A stretch of 64,000 nucleotides of DNA from Singulisphaera sp. (GCA_027451445.1 DAIDJG010000540.1:1-64000), one strand, 5' to 3'. Shown: positions 18,425 to 27,388, counted from the stretch's first letter. The notes: generated by a model not told the origin, from the letters alone. A program made the numbers and translations.

Positions 18425-18450
18425 AAGCCCCCCGGTTTGTCGAGGGGCTT
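18425..18450 (-). terminator. Rho-independent-type hairpin after PEP-CTERM gene A
   Basis: On the minus strand AAGCCCC pairs with GGGGCTT around a 12-base loop and continues into TTGGCG. It lies 43 bases beyond the stop codon of the PEP-CTERM gene ending at 18493. The T-run is short. Confidence 0.55.
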
Positions 18451-18492
18451 CGGTCTACAAACCTCGGTCGATCTTTGCTGGTCAACCGCCGG

Positions 18493-19302
18493 TTAGGCGA
18501 TCGACGCGCGGTGCTTCCGCACGCGGCGGACGAGCGCCAGGCCGCCCGCCATCCCGGCCCAGGCCAGGATCGTTGCGGGCTCGGGGACAGGAATCGGCTG
18601 AATCGTACCCGCGGTCGGAACATAGACCGTGGGTAGGTTCGTCTGGGGGTCAGGGCTCTGGACGTTCACGAAGTCCTGCGTGGGAGCCTGATTGCTGATG
18701 ACGACGAACGTCGCGCTATTGGCGCCGGCGCTCAGCGTTGGAGCTCCGGACGCGGCGTTCTCGAATTGCGCGCGGAGAACACCGCTATTGGTCTGAGCCT
18801 GCCAGGAAAGCTCCTGGGGAACTTGGACCGCCCCCCCAGGGCCTGTCATTGTCGGGAGGCTCAAGCTGCCAACGGTCCCGCCCGTGACGACGTACGAGTA
18901 CGAATTGGTCCCGCTGTTCGTCAGATCGGTGCCAACGGGGGTCGCGTTGAAGTGGAACGAGATGCTGTCAATGTTCGCCGGGGCACCGGTAGACGTCACG
19001 CTATTCGGATTGACGCCCACCTGATACGCATAGGCATAGAGCCCGGCGTCCGCACCGGTGCCCTGGAACACTTGCGACGCGACGACACCCGACGTGATAT
19101 TGGAACCGGCGGTGGCACCCGAGAACGAAACGGCGGACGTCATCGCCGGGGCGTTCGCAATCGGCTGAAACATGCTGTTGAATTGCGACACCGACAAGTT
19201 GGTCGGGTCCAGCGATTGAACAGGAGCTGCCTCGGCGGTGGGTGCGGCCAAGCCCAGAGCGAGGCCGGTCGCAATAGCGGAAAGGCGCATGTATTTCTTC
19301 AT
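18493..19302 (-). CDS. PEP-CTERM sorting-domain protein (paralogue A)
   Basis: The 269-residue protein has a signal peptide (MKKYMRLSAIATGLALGLAA, cleaved near AEA) and ends in a textbook PEP-CTERM tail: VPEPATILAWAGMAGGLAL, one membrane helix, then RRVRKHR. Exosortase should cleave the tail after export. The body is beta-rich and low in charge, with shared blocks such as YAYAYQVGVN, GTDLTNSG, NSATFVVISN and QDFVNVQSPDP also found in the next gene. The two are clearly tandem duplicates. Function unknown; such proteins usually reach the cell surface or extracellular matrix. No exosortase gene is in the window. Confidence 0.92.
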   Translation of the reverse strand: MKKYMRLSAIATGLALGLAAPTAEAAPVQSLDPTNLSVSQFNSMFQPIANAPAMTSAVSFSGATAGSNITSGVVASQVFQGTGADAGLYAYAYQVGVNPNSVTSTGAPANIDSISFHFNATPVGTDLTNSGTNSYSYVVTGGTVGSLSLPTMTGPGGAVQVPQELSWQAQTNSGVLRAQFENAASGAPTLSAGANSATFVVISNQAPTQDFVNVQSPDPQTNLPTVYVPTAGTIQPIPVPEPATILAWAGMAGGLALVRRVRKHRASIA

Positions 19303-19309
19303 TTTCCTC

Positions 19310-19327
19310 GATCTTCCAGGGTTGATC
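19310..19327 (-). repeat. Shared leader element, copy A (GATCAACCCTGGAAGATC)
   Basis: This 18-base sequence lies seven bases upstream of the start codon of PEP-CTERM gene A and recurs exactly at 20422-20439 before gene B. It is bounded by GATC on both sides and includes GGAAGA, the probable Shine-Dalgarno. A looser match (CGAGTTAYGGA..CGACTCG) continues further upstream in both copies, so the whole 5' region was duplicated or conserved. Confidence 0.75.
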
Positions 19328-19617
19328 CGGGTTTGGGAGACCCGCCCAAGGGCCTCACCGTAGACTCGAGTCGTCCATAACTCGTGAGTAAGTCAGGAGT
19401 TAGACTCCAGAGCGGCCACACGGGCCATGTTGCGTTGGGCATTCGAAGCCGACGGGATGATGCCGCGGGGGATCTCGGCTCTCGATGCTCCGCCCCGCGC
19501 CGCGACATGTTCTGTCGCGAGTTCGGGACGGACCGCCGCTGGCGAGACGACGGTCGAGTCAGAATGCAAGCCAGCCGCGAGGACCGAGCCTGCGCAAGGT
19601 TCGTAACGGTTAACGCC
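19328..19617. other. Spacer between tandem PEP-CTERM genes
   Basis: This region holds the upstream sequence of PEP-CTERM gene A. A GGAGTTAGACTCC inverted repeat sits near 19396-19408, and a motif related to the upstream region of gene B (CGAGTTATGGACGACTCG on the minus strand) lies near 19366-19383. No gene and no sigma-54 consensus was seen. Confidence 0.4.
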
Positions 19618-20415
19618 TCAGCTCTTGGCGGAACGCGACTTCTGGTTGCGCCGGAGCAGCGCGGCACTGGCGATCCCAGCCCATGCGAGTAGCGTCGCCG
19701 GTTCGGGAACGGGTGGGGGTACAGGTCCCACGGTGCCACCCGTCGGTGCGTAGGCCGAGGTCAGCGAGCTCGGATCGATAGGGTTCGGGCTCTGGACGTT
19801 CACAAACTGCTGGGCGAAGGGTGTATTCGTAATGATCACGAACGTGGCGCTGTTGCCGCCCGCTTGCAGGGCGGGGACCCCCGTGGCCGAGTTCACGAAC
19901 GAGGCGAGGATGGCACCTCCGGACGTGGTCGGCTCCCAGTTCAGAGTGGCCGGCGACAGAATCGCCTGGCCCGGGGCTGCCTTCGGCGTGCTCAAGCTGC
20001 CGATAGGGCCGTCCGAGATCGAGTACGCGTAGGATTGATGGCCTAGGTTCGTCAAATCCGTGCCCTGCGGAGTGGCACCGAACTTCCACGAAGCGCTCTG
20101 CACGTTGACCGGCGAGCCGGACGAGTCGGTCGTGTTGTTCACGTCGACCTGATACGCGTATGCGTAGTAGCCTTGTGCGGCGCCCGTTCCGGCGAATACC
20201 TGGGATTCCAAGACGCCGGAGGCGTTCGGCGCGAGCCCTAAGTAAGTAAACGGAGACGACATCTCCGGCGCCTGGGCAATGGGCTGGAAGAGGCTGTCAA
20301 AGGTGGACGCCGACATGTTCGGTGTAGCAAGTGTCTGAATCGCAACGGCGTGCGCTGGCGTAGCTGCCCCGATGAGCGTCAAGCTGATTCCCAGCGCGAG
20401 GGCAAACTTCTTCAT
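19618..20415 (-). CDS. PEP-CTERM sorting-domain protein (paralogue B)
   Basis: The 265-residue protein has a signal peptide (MKKFALALGISLTLIGAA, cleaved near AHA). Its C-terminus reads VPEPATLLAWAGIASAALL, then RRNQKSRSAKS, i.e. a PEP-CTERM motif, helix and basic end. It shares with paralogue A the order of blocks: FDSLFQPIAQAPEM (FNSMFQPIANAPAM in A), SQVFAGTGAAQGYYAYAYQV, GTDLTNLGHQSYAYSI, ATFVIITN and FVNVQSPNP. It should be exported and processed by an exosortase encoded elsewhere. Function unknown. Confidence 0.92.
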   Translation of the reverse strand: MKKFALALGISLTLIGAATPAHAVAIQTLATPNMSASTFDSLFQPIAQAPEMSSPFTYLGLAPNASGVLESQVFAGTGAAQGYYAYAYQVDVNNTTDSSGSPVNVQSASWKFGATPQGTDLTNLGHQSYAYSISDGPIGSLSTPKAAPGQAILSPATLNWEPTTSGGAILASFVNSATGVPALQAGGNSATFVIITNTPFAQQFVNVQSPNPIDPSSLTSAYAPTGGTVGPVPPPVPEPATLLAWAGIASAALLRRNQKSRSAKS

Positions 20416-20421
20416 AGTCTT

Positions 20422-20439
20422 GATCTTCCAGGGTTGATC
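20422..20439 (-). repeat. Shared leader element, copy B (GATCAACCCTGGAAGATC)
   Basis: This is an exact second copy of the 18-base leader element, six bases upstream of the start codon of PEP-CTERM gene B. It contains the probable ribosome binding site GGAAGA. The equal placement in both genes points to co-regulation or recent duplication. Confidence 0.75.
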
Positions 20440-20863
20440 TTGAAGGACCTACCGATCCCTCTCGTGCGAGTCGATCCGTAACTCGTTGACCGGAGAACGT
20501 CTCCGAGCGGGCCTCCGCGGCCGTGACGCGCCGAGCATTGTTGGAGACGAGGCGCTCGGTAACAACACTCGAGCCACGACCGCGTCCCGCGATCGCACAA
20601 TCCTCCGACCCGCCTTCGGCTGGCCGTTCCGCCAGGCCGATGGAACTGAACCGAGCTCGGATCAACTCCTGTGGCGGACGCGAAGGTCGTGCGACTCTGT
20701 CGTCCCAGAACGAAAGCCTTCGCTCCGAGGCGCGGAGAAGGTAGCACTGAAGGAAAAATCGGTCAATCCGGCTTTTTCGAAAGTTGCCGTCCCGGCTTTC
20801 CCTCGATTCGGAACGCACGCAACCAACGAGGGCGAATGCGATAGCGTGGGGCGTCAGCCGACG
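20440..20863. other. Intergenic region upstream of PEP-CTERM gene B, no gene recognised
   Basis: About 420 bases separate gene B from the end of the dedA-like gene. Both genes are on the minus strand, so this stretch should hold the gene B promoter. Frames through it look like random GC-rich sequence. I see no sigma-54 consensus and no convincing terminator. Confidence 0.4.
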
Positions 20864-21703
20864 CTATGTGTTTTGCGCTTCGATTGGAGGCGTCGATTCG
20901 TGCGCCGCTCCGTTGCGATGAAGCGCGGAATGGTCAAGTGGGGACAGTCCGCTGTTCGAGTGAGGTTCCGCGGTTGCTGGAGGCTCGCTCACGGGAGGCG
21001 GCTCAATCCCGATCTCGTTTGCTGATTCGGTGCCCGGAGGCCGTTCGGGTGTGTGCGGGTGAAGGTCGTCGGGCGGCAACGGGAGATCGTCCCTGACCAG
21101 GACGGGAGGACCAACCGGCTGTCCAGCGCGTTTCCGCGCCTTGTAATAGCGTGACAAAAGCCAGAACGCCAGGGCCAGAGCGACGATGGCCGTCAACCAG
21201 TGCTTGTACTGGTCGAAGCTCGTCTCGATCTGGTGCGCGAACACGTAACCGAGTCCGAACATCAGGCAGGTGCTCAACGAGGCAGCGAACAAGTCCGTGA
21301 GGAAGAGTTTCAGTGCGGGCAGTTTGAGTATGCCCGCAGTGAGGTAGGCAGCGGTCCGAAATCCCACCGCGAAACGTCCCAGAATCAGAATCTTGAAACC
21401 GTGCCGATGGAAATAACCCTTGATTTGCGCTTCGCGTGCGCGGGTGAGGAATTTCCGAGTGAGCCGCAGACTCATCACCTTCTCGCCGTAGAAATAGCCG
21501 AGAAAGTAAACGACGAAATCCCCGAGCAAGACACCGGCAAAGCATGAGGCGAGGGCCAACGGCCACCACAGCTTCTCGCTCTTCGAAAGTACCGCCGCCA
21601 GGATAATCGGCGCTTCCTCGGGTACCGGCAGTCCAAGGCCTCCCAACACCAGGAGAAGCGCGATTCCGAGGTAGCCGAGCTTTGCAATCAGTTGTTCGGT
21701 CAA
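20864..21703 (-). CDS. DedA-family (SNARE-associated Golgi / VTT) membrane protein
   Basis: The 279-residue protein has an N-terminal membrane segment with GGLGLPVPEEAPIILAA, the conserved DedA opening with acidic residues. It continues with GVLLGDFVVYFLGYFYGEKV, a membrane re-entrant part and the signature RFAVGFRTAAYLTAGILK, ending with helices near residues 165-185. A non-conserved Pro-rich cytoplasmic tail of about 90 residues follows, longer than usual. The start is a TTG preceded by GGGGGAAG. DedA proteins act in lipid scrambling or transport and membrane homeostasis. The substrate here is unknown. Confidence 0.9.
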   Translation of the reverse strand: MTEQLIAKLGYLGIALLLVLGGLGLPVPEEAPIILAAVLSKSEKLWWPLALASCFAGVLLGDFVVYFLGYFYGEKVMSLRLTRKFLTRAREAQIKGYFHRHGFKILILGRFAVGFRTAAYLTAGILKLPALKLFLTDLFAASLSTCLMFGLGYVFAHQIETSFDQYKHWLTAIVALALAFWLLSRYYKARKRAGQPVGPPVLVRDDLPLPPDDLHPHTPERPPGTESANEIGIEPPPVSEPPATAEPHSNSGLSPLDHSALHRNGAAHESTPPIEAQNT

Positions 21704-21973
21704 AACCCACTTCCCCCGCTTTTCCGCTTCGCCTCGCTACGGTTCCGCGGGCATTCAACCTAGCTTTCGTATCATAACGAGCAGCCAGCGTCGAGGGTCG
21801 AGATGATTGGGATGTGCGACCGACGGATGGGCGCGTGGGCACGAATCCGTCGCGATCGGGGTTGACGAAATCGGATGGTCACGGTAGCGTCCGCCCAGAA
21901 CCCAGGATCGGGTTCGTTCGAACGCGCAAACCCGTAACCGGGTACGCTGCTGACTCATGGAGGAGACGCCGTC

Positions 21974-23548
21974 ATGTCATCCCACGACCGTCGGGCTGCC
22001 GCCCGACGCCGCGCCTGGGGGCGCGGGCCTATTATTCTCCGGTTCGAACCCCTTGAGAACCGAGAGCTCCTCACGGTCGCGCTCCCTGATCTGGTCCCCT
22101 CCTCCTTCACGATTAGCTCGCACAACGTCGACTGGGGCGGCTCGTTCCAAGCCACAGGTACGGTTCTGAACCAGGGGGACGCCGAGGTGTCGGCGCCGTT
22201 TCAGGTCGATATCTACGCGTCCACGTCGCCCAAGATCACGGCCACGTCCGTGCAAATCGGCGCGATCACCATTCCCGCCGGACTGGGCATCAACCAGTCG
22301 AGTCCCTACAATCAGACACTGACTTTGCCCAACACGCCGCTCGCGGGCATGACGAACGCGAACGCCGTGTATATCGACGTGACGGTCGACCCGCAGAACG
22401 TTGTCCAGGAAAGCAACACAAAAAACAACCAGGCGCTCGGACTCGGGTATGACACCCAAATCATTAATATCACCGCTCAACAGCCCGCGCTTCTGCAAGG
22501 AGCGGCGCTCGACATTTCCTCGGCGACAACTCCTGTGACGTGGGGGGCGCCTCTCCAAATTACGGCACAGATTCGCAACAACGCCCAGGGCGATGCGCCT
22601 CCGACCAACGCTCGGGTCGTCCTGACGCCCGCGGGAAGAGCCCTGGGCAGTGGCTCGGATTTCACCATCGGCACGATCTCCGTCCCGGCGATCCCTGCCT
22701 GGCAAACCGCCAACGTTCAGGGGACCATCACCCTCCCTGCGCTTCCGCCGCCGGCTTTGGCAGGCAGCAGCCAATTCCTCGTGTCGCTCGTACAGGACGC
22801 CGATTTCGTCACCAATCAATTGATTCCCATCCCGCCCCAGAAGGGCCTCGGGATCGACCAGCAGTTGATCCAGATCGCGCCGAATCCCAACACCGCTCTC
22901 ACGCAAGGGCCGTTGCCCGACCTCGCCGCGGGCAGCGTTCTTGTCCCCACCGGTTCGTTGAACTGGGGACAGTCGTTCCAGGTCTTCGGAACGATCGAAA
23001 ATATCGGCCAGGCCAACGTCAATCAGCCAATCCGGGTGCGTTTCGCACTCGTGGGACCGAACGGCAATTCCGGACAGGCCCTCTTCCTCGGCGATGCGAT
23101 CGTGGCCGGGCTCAACGAGGGCCAGACTCAGCAGATCATTCAGAATCTCAAGCTGCCCAGCCGGATCCCGAACGGTCTCAATATCACCAGTCCGTCCGAG
23201 GGTCGCATTGAAATGGCGATCGACCCCAATCAGACGATCGCGGAATCATTCAGCAACAATCAGCAGTCGTTCTCAGCTCCGTTTGTATTACGCTTGCCAG
23301 GCGCTGGTAGCGGCAGCTCCGTCCCAACGACCCCGCCCGTTTTGACCACGCCAGGCGTGACCGTCGTGACGCCGTCGAGGGCTCCCGCGTTGAAATCGCG
23401 GAGGGTTAAGATCACTCGCACGGGCAAGATCGTACGGAGGGAGGTGCCTCCCCCGCACAAGAGCTTGACGAACAGTGTCGAACACAACCTGAGCATCTTC
23501 CCCAAACGGGTGACCGACTTCTTCAAGAAGGAGACCAAGAGTCTTTGA
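21974..23548 (+). CDS. Secreted CARDB-domain repeat protein with planctomycete N-terminal motif
   Basis: The 524-residue protein has a GGAGGAG ribosome binding site ahead of the ATG. Its N-terminus is basic and contains RFEPLENRELLTVA, resembling the LEPR-XLL extracellular anchor motif of planctomycetes in place of a classical signal peptide. At least three CARDB-like immunoglobulin-type repeats follow. Each opens LPDLVPSS or LPDLAAGS, then NWGQSFQVFGTIENIGQANV and a closing DPNQTIAESFSNNQ block. The C-terminal 80 residues are Thr/Pro-rich and then strongly basic. CARDB repeats are adhesion or spacer modules, and no catalytic domain was found. Confidence 0.85.
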   Translation: MSSHDRRAAARRRAWGRGPIILRFEPLENRELLTVALPDLVPSSFTISSHNVDWGGSFQATGTVLNQGDAEVSAPFQVDIYASTSPKITATSVQIGAITIPAGLGINQSSPYNQTLTLPNTPLAGMTNANAVYIDVTVDPQNVVQESNTKNNQALGLGYDTQIINITAQQPALLQGAALDISSATTPVTWGAPLQITAQIRNNAQGDAPPTNARVVLTPAGRALGSGSDFTIGTISVPAIPAWQTANVQGTITLPALPPPALAGSSQFLVSLVQDADFVTNQLIPIPPQKGLGIDQQLIQIAPNPNTALTQGPLPDLAAGSVLVPTGSLNWGQSFQVFGTIENIGQANVNQPIRVRFALVGPNGNSGQALFLGDAIVAGLNEGQTQQIIQNLKLPSRIPNGLNITSPSEGRIEMAIDPNQTIAESFSNNQQSFSAPFVLRLPGAGSGSSVPTTPPVLTTPGVTVVTPSRAPALKSRRVKITRTGKIVRREVPPPHKSLTNSVEHNLSIFPKRVTDFFKKETKSL

Positions 23549-23891
23549 TCCGTTCGCACTCCTCGCTCCACCGGCGACGTTCTGCGCTGCCGAGCCGATG
23601 GAGCGCGCGTGTTGCACAAATGCATGGTAAACACTGTACGATTAATCGCTACAAAGGGAGTTTTTGGAGATAGGTTACCCATCTTCAAGAGGTCACGACG
23701 AAAAACTTTAGAGAATTTCCAAATTAACTGGGCGATTTATTGAAGAGCGGCAATTTCCTGGCTATGCTTTGCGCAGGCTCAACTTGCGCCGGCATGGAAG
23801 GCTAAGCAAGCCAGGTTGAGTCAGGGCTGGCGAATCGCGACCGCGACTTTGAGCGTTCCCTACAGCTTCGGCATCGAGGAGCAACTGACTA
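23549..23891. other. AT-richer intergenic region with a structured leader
   Basis: This stretch before the hydrolase-fold gene is less GC-rich than its surroundings. CCTGGCT (23757-23763) pairs perfectly with AGCCAGG (23809-23815), and CTCAAC (23778-23783) with GTTGAG (23815-23820). The two pairings overlap and would compete. A -35/-10-like pair TTGCAC (N17) TGTACG occurs near 23612-23640. I could not assign it to a known RNA family. Confidence 0.4.
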
Positions 23892-24674
23892 ATGTCTAGC
23901 AACCGACGATACGCTCCTTCGTTCGAGGTCACGACGACGAGTACGAATCAACTCGTCCAGGCGCGCTTCATTCCCCAGCGGTACGAGCCGAACTATGCGT
24001 ATCCCCTGCTGGTGCTCTTCCACGCTCGGGGCGGCGACGAGCAGCAGATGGTGCGCTCGATGCCGGCCATGAGCTGGCGCAATTATGTAGGGTTGAGCTT
24101 GCGCGGACCTGAGCCTTGCATGCGGAGGGACCGCCAGGAAGGCTTCGGCTGGGGACCGGAGTTCGCGCGCCCGGACCGGGTCGCGCCCACCGAGGTGTCC
24201 TCAGTCAAGGAACAGGATCTGGTTCATCGTCGCCTCTTTGAGAATTACCGGGATCCCGTCGACCAGTTGGAAGATGCCACGTACGCGGCGATTCGCGAGA
24301 CGCGAAGGAACCTGCACGTTCATTCCGAGCGGATTTTCCTTGTAGGGTGTGGTGAAGGGGCCGCTGTGGCCTACCGGCTTGGCCTGACATATCCTGAACG
24401 CTTCGCGGGCGTGGTCGCGATCAACGGCTGGCTCCCGGGCGGCTTCCGGCCACTCGGCCGGCTGAAAGAGTGCCGCAGCCTCCGAATCCTTGTCGTGCAT
24501 GGAGAATGGAACGCCCGCGTGTCCATTCAGGCCGCCAGACGGGACGTTGCCGCTCTCCGCGCTGGGGGACTCCGGGTCGCCTTTCAGTCGTACCCCTGCG
24601 CCCACAAGATCACATCCCCTATGCTCTCCGATGTCGACACCTGGTTGATCAATCACTGCACTTCCGAAGAGTAA
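23892..24674 (+). CDS. Alpha/beta-hydrolase (phospholipase/carboxylesterase-type) fold lacking catalytic residues
   Basis: The 260-residue protein follows GAGGAG. It has the esterase fold landmarks: PLLVLFHARGGDEQQ (oxyanion strand), IFLVGCGEGAAVAYRLGLTYPERFAGVVAINGW (nucleophile elbow), LRILVVHGEWNARV (acid strand) and YPCAHKI (His238). At the elbow the expected G-x-S-x-G is GCGEG, so Gly154 replaces the nucleophilic serine, and the usual HGxxD aspartate is Asn207. Two of three catalytic residues are therefore missing. Cys153 is adjacent but not in the nucleophile position. The protein may be a binding or scaffolding pseudo-enzyme. Frames and spacing look intact, so it is not a pseudogene. 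Confidence 0.75.
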   Translation: MSSNRRYAPSFEVTTTSTNQLVQARFIPQRYEPNYAYPLLVLFHARGGDEQQMVRSMPAMSWRNYVGLSLRGPEPCMRRDRQEGFGWGPEFARPDRVAPTEVSSVKEQDLVHRRLFENYRDPVDQLEDATYAAIRETRRNLHVHSERIFLVGCGEGAAVAYRLGLTYPERFAGVVAINGWLPGGFRPLGRLKECRSLRILVVHGEWNARVSIQAARRDVAALRAGGLRVAFQSYPCAHKITSPMLSDVDTWLINHCTSEE

Positions 24675-24886
24675 ATTGCCCGCGCCGGGCATGGAAGACT
24701 CCACACAGCCTTCACTCCCGGGACCTCGGGGCATTTTCCTCCATTTCCGGACGCGCACATCTCTGTATTCCCCTCGCTCCAATCGAGTACGATACTACTC
24801 GGATTCAATGGGTGGCAGATCACCGGAGATTGCACCCATGATTGCATGCTGCTGTCTGATCCCTGCGCTAGGGAGAGGTCGTTCGG

Positions 24887-26179
24887 ATGGATAGGGTGTT
24901 CGCCTGTCCCAAATGTGGCTCAGAGCTGAAAGCCCGAAGATTGCGATCTGGACGCCACGTTCGTTGCGACTGGTGTGAGGCATCGGTGGAGGTGCCGTTT
25001 TTCCCGCGAGAGTCCCAGAAATGGCCGGGACGACGAGGACGGCGGGGCTTACCCTGGTATTTCTGGGGGTGGGGATTCGTCGGCATCGTTGCATTGATGG
25101 TTTTAGCACTAGGGACGACGCGGTGGGTGCAGTCGCGCACGCGATCTGTACGGGAACACGAGCTTTCCGGTTTGCTTGATGCGGCCGCGGCCGACGAAAA
25201 GGAAGGGCGGCTGAGTGAGGCGGTCTCAGAACTGGAAGGGGCCTTGTCGCTCCTTCGACAGCTCGAATCCCCATCGTCAGCCCGAATTCAAGAGCTGACG
25301 ACGCGACGAGACGCGCTGGTCTGCCGAGAGGCCCGCGCACTTCTGGACAAGCTGAAGACCTTGCAGGCGGCCGAGGTCGTGAAGCAATGTTTGCAACTTT
25401 TGGCGCGCTCTGAGACTCAGCCGGCTCTCGCAGAATTCGAGGGCGAAATCCAGGAGTATCTCCAGGACGCATCGCGTCTGACGGTCCGCGAGGATCTATC
25501 CGCAGCAGCGAGAGCCTTCGACGTTGGAAAGGCTGCGGAAGCTGTCGGGTTGTGTGAGCGGATCGATCGCTACGCCGAACATCTCGATCCGCGCGAGCGC
25601 CGGCAGGCCCGTGAGGATGTAAAGGCACTTGTCGCACGGATCGCGGAACGCTACGGAGTGGTTCTGGAACCGATTCGGGGTGTTTTCATTTTCGGATCTC
25701 CGGCCTCTTACACCGAAACGCTCGAGCCTGTCGTCGCCGATGCCCTCAAACTGCATGGCTATTCGTCCTGTCCGCAATCGTCCACCTGGCGGACACTCTG
25801 GGACGAAAAGGCGCCGTTTCGAATGGCGATCGAGATGACGGACTATCAACTCGAAAACTACCTTCAGTCGCATAACCGGGTCTCGATGATCAACGCGAAG
25901 CTCACGCTCAAACAGCAGAGTGAGATCCTCTGGGAGCGTTTTGTGAACGCACGCACGCAGGTTCCGGTGCCGAAACTCCCGGCCTACCAGGCGAGCCGAA
26001 TCGCCGTGGGCGACAAACCGGTGCCGGAATTTGAACGCGTTTTGTATCAGAACGCCCAGGAGACGTTTTACGAACGATTCGGCGCGGCACTTCGGACCAT
26101 TCCCGACCGCCCCGAATCGGGTCCTCCGGCCAACCGATCATCGAGTTTATATATCCAGATGGGTTCATCAATTCATTGA
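24887..26179 (+). CDS. Zinc-ribbon, single-pass membrane protein of unknown function
   Basis: The 430-residue protein opens with a zinc ribbon: FACPKCGSELKARR and RCDWCEASVEVPF, i.e. CPxC-N16-CxxC, as in many planctomycete proteins. One membrane helix follows at about residues 62-82 (YFWGWGFVGIVALMVLALG). Then comes a coiled-coil/TPR-like helical stretch of about 150 residues and a globular C-terminal domain beginning RYGVVLEPIRGVFIFGS. I do not recognise the C-terminal domain. Topology suggests a cytoplasmic zinc ribbon and an exported rest, or the reverse. Confidence 0.7.
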   Translation: MDRVFACPKCGSELKARRLRSGRHVRCDWCEASVEVPFFPRESQKWPGRRGRRGLPWYFWGWGFVGIVALMVLALGTTRWVQSRTRSVREHELSGLLDAAAADEKEGRLSEAVSELEGALSLLRQLESPSSARIQELTTRRDALVCREARALLDKLKTLQAAEVVKQCLQLLARSETQPALAEFEGEIQEYLQDASRLTVREDLSAAARAFDVGKAAEAVGLCERIDRYAEHLDPRERRQAREDVKALVARIAERYGVVLEPIRGVFIFGSPASYTETLEPVVADALKLHGYSSCPQSSTWRTLWDEKAPFRMAIEMTDYQLENYLQSHNRVSMINAKLTLKQQSEILWERFVNARTQVPVPKLPAYQASRIAVGDKPVPEFERVLYQNAQETFYERFGAALRTIPDRPESGPPANRSSSLYIQMGSSIH

Positions 26180-26380
26180 TGCGCCGGTTCGGCTCGAAGC
26201 GACTGTCGTCGCTGAACTTCGCCTACGGGGCCTGGCGCGGTCGCCACGACTTGGGGCAGACCCCGAGACCCCTGGGTCGAATTCCGGTATGAAGTTTTTG
26301 ACGAAACGACACACGCCGTTTAGGATGATCATCGACGACCGACCCCTCCAACCGAGGCCGAGTATCGACGAGGCTCAGCG
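26180..26380. other. Upstream region of cbiM
   Basis: I searched this 200-base region for a cobalamin riboswitch B12 box, a NiCo riboswitch and a NikR operator (GTATGA...TCATAC). None was convincing. A ten-base palindrome GATGATCATC lies near 26324-26333. Confidence 0.35.
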
Positions 26381-27388
26381 ATGCACATCCCGGACGGCAT
26401 GCTCGATGCGAAGGTCGCCGTCGCGACCGGAGCGATTGCGGTCGTGGCCCTGGGTTACAGCCTGAAGCGGCTCGAGAAACAACTCGGCGAGCGGACCACC
26501 GTCTTGATGGGGGTCATGTCGGCGTTCGTCTTCGCAGCGCAAATGGTCAACTTCCCGGTGGGACCGGGGGTCTCTGGACACCTGCTCGGGGGTGTGCTCG
26601 CCGCCGTGCTTTTAGGCCCCTGGGCGGGTGTGGTGGTGATCGGGAGCGTTTTGATCGTTCAGTGCTTCCTGTTCGGTGACGGCGGCCTCACGGCATTGGG
26701 GGCCAACTTCGTCAATATGGGGGTGATCGGGGCGATCGGCGGCTATGCGATCTATGCGCCGATTCGTCGCGCTGTGGGTGGGCGAGCCGGTGTGGTATTT
26801 GGCGCCATGGCGGCCTCCTGGTTTGCCGTACTGCTCGCATCCGGCGCCTGCGCACTCGAGTTGGCGGCCTCCGGTCGGCGCACGGACTTTGTTCGGGTTC
26901 TGAGTTGGATGGCATTGATCCACGCGGGCATTGGATTAGGCGAAGCGTTGATCACTGGGTTGGTCGTCCGGTTCGTGCTGTTGACGCGGCCCGACCTGAT
27001 CGACGAACCGAAGGCGGAGCCGTCATCGGCGTCGACACGCTGGGGACAGACGGTACTCGCCGGATTGGCGATCGCCCTCACGGTGGCGGTATTCTTCGCA
27101 CCCTTTGCCTGCGACGCTCCCGACGGCCTGGAATATGTCGGCGATAAGCTTGGGTTCTTGAACGAAGCAGCGGGTTCGGCGGTGGCGGCTCCACTGGCCG
27201 ACTACAAGCTCCCAATGCCGAGCTTCCAACAGATGCGAGTCGCGACGTCCGTGGTCGGAGTGGTAGGAACGCTCGTTGTGTTTGGTTTGGGCTACGGGCT
27301 GGCTCGTGTCTTCGCGCTTCGCGGCGACGTTATCCTGCGGTCGAAGCGGTCTGAAGGCCGTGGCGAGGTCTCCCCGGATGCGGCTTGA
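26381..27388 (+). CDS. cbiM: Nickel/cobalt ECF transporter substrate-binding subunit CbiM fused to a CbiN/PDGLE-type region
   Basis: The 335-residue membrane protein begins MHIPDGML. Met1, His2 and His67 (VSGHLLGG) match the metal ligands known for NikM/CbiM, with His67 at exactly the canonical position. The N-terminal 230 residues form the S-component. The C-terminal part has ALTVAVFFAPFACDAPDGLEYVG, a PDGLE/CbiN-like module, followed by another membrane helix. Fused CbiMN proteins usually import Ni2+ or Co2+. The choice between metals cannot be made from sequence alone. It overlaps cbiQ by 11 bases. Confidence 0.94.
   Translation: MHIPDGMLDAKVAVATGAIAVVALGYSLKRLEKQLGERTTVLMGVMSAFVFAAQMVNFPVGPGVSGHLLGGVLAAVLLGPWAGVVVIGSVLIVQCFLFGDGGLTALGANFVNMGVIGAIGGYAIYAPIRRAVGGRAGVVFGAMAASWFAVLLASGACALELAASGRRTDFVRVLSWMALIHAGIGLGEALITGLVVRFVLLTRPDLIDEPKAEPSSASTRWGQTVLAGLAIALTVAVFFAPFACDAPDGLEYVGDKLGFLNEAAGSAVAAPLADYKLPMPSFQQMRVATSVVGVVGTLVVFGLGYGLARVFALRGDVILRSKRSEGRGEVSPDAA

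Noticed and set aside
26180-26380. Cobalamin or NiCo riboswitch or NikR operator upstream of cbiM
   Set aside because: I looked for the B12 box, NiCo core and GTATGA repeats and found none that fits.
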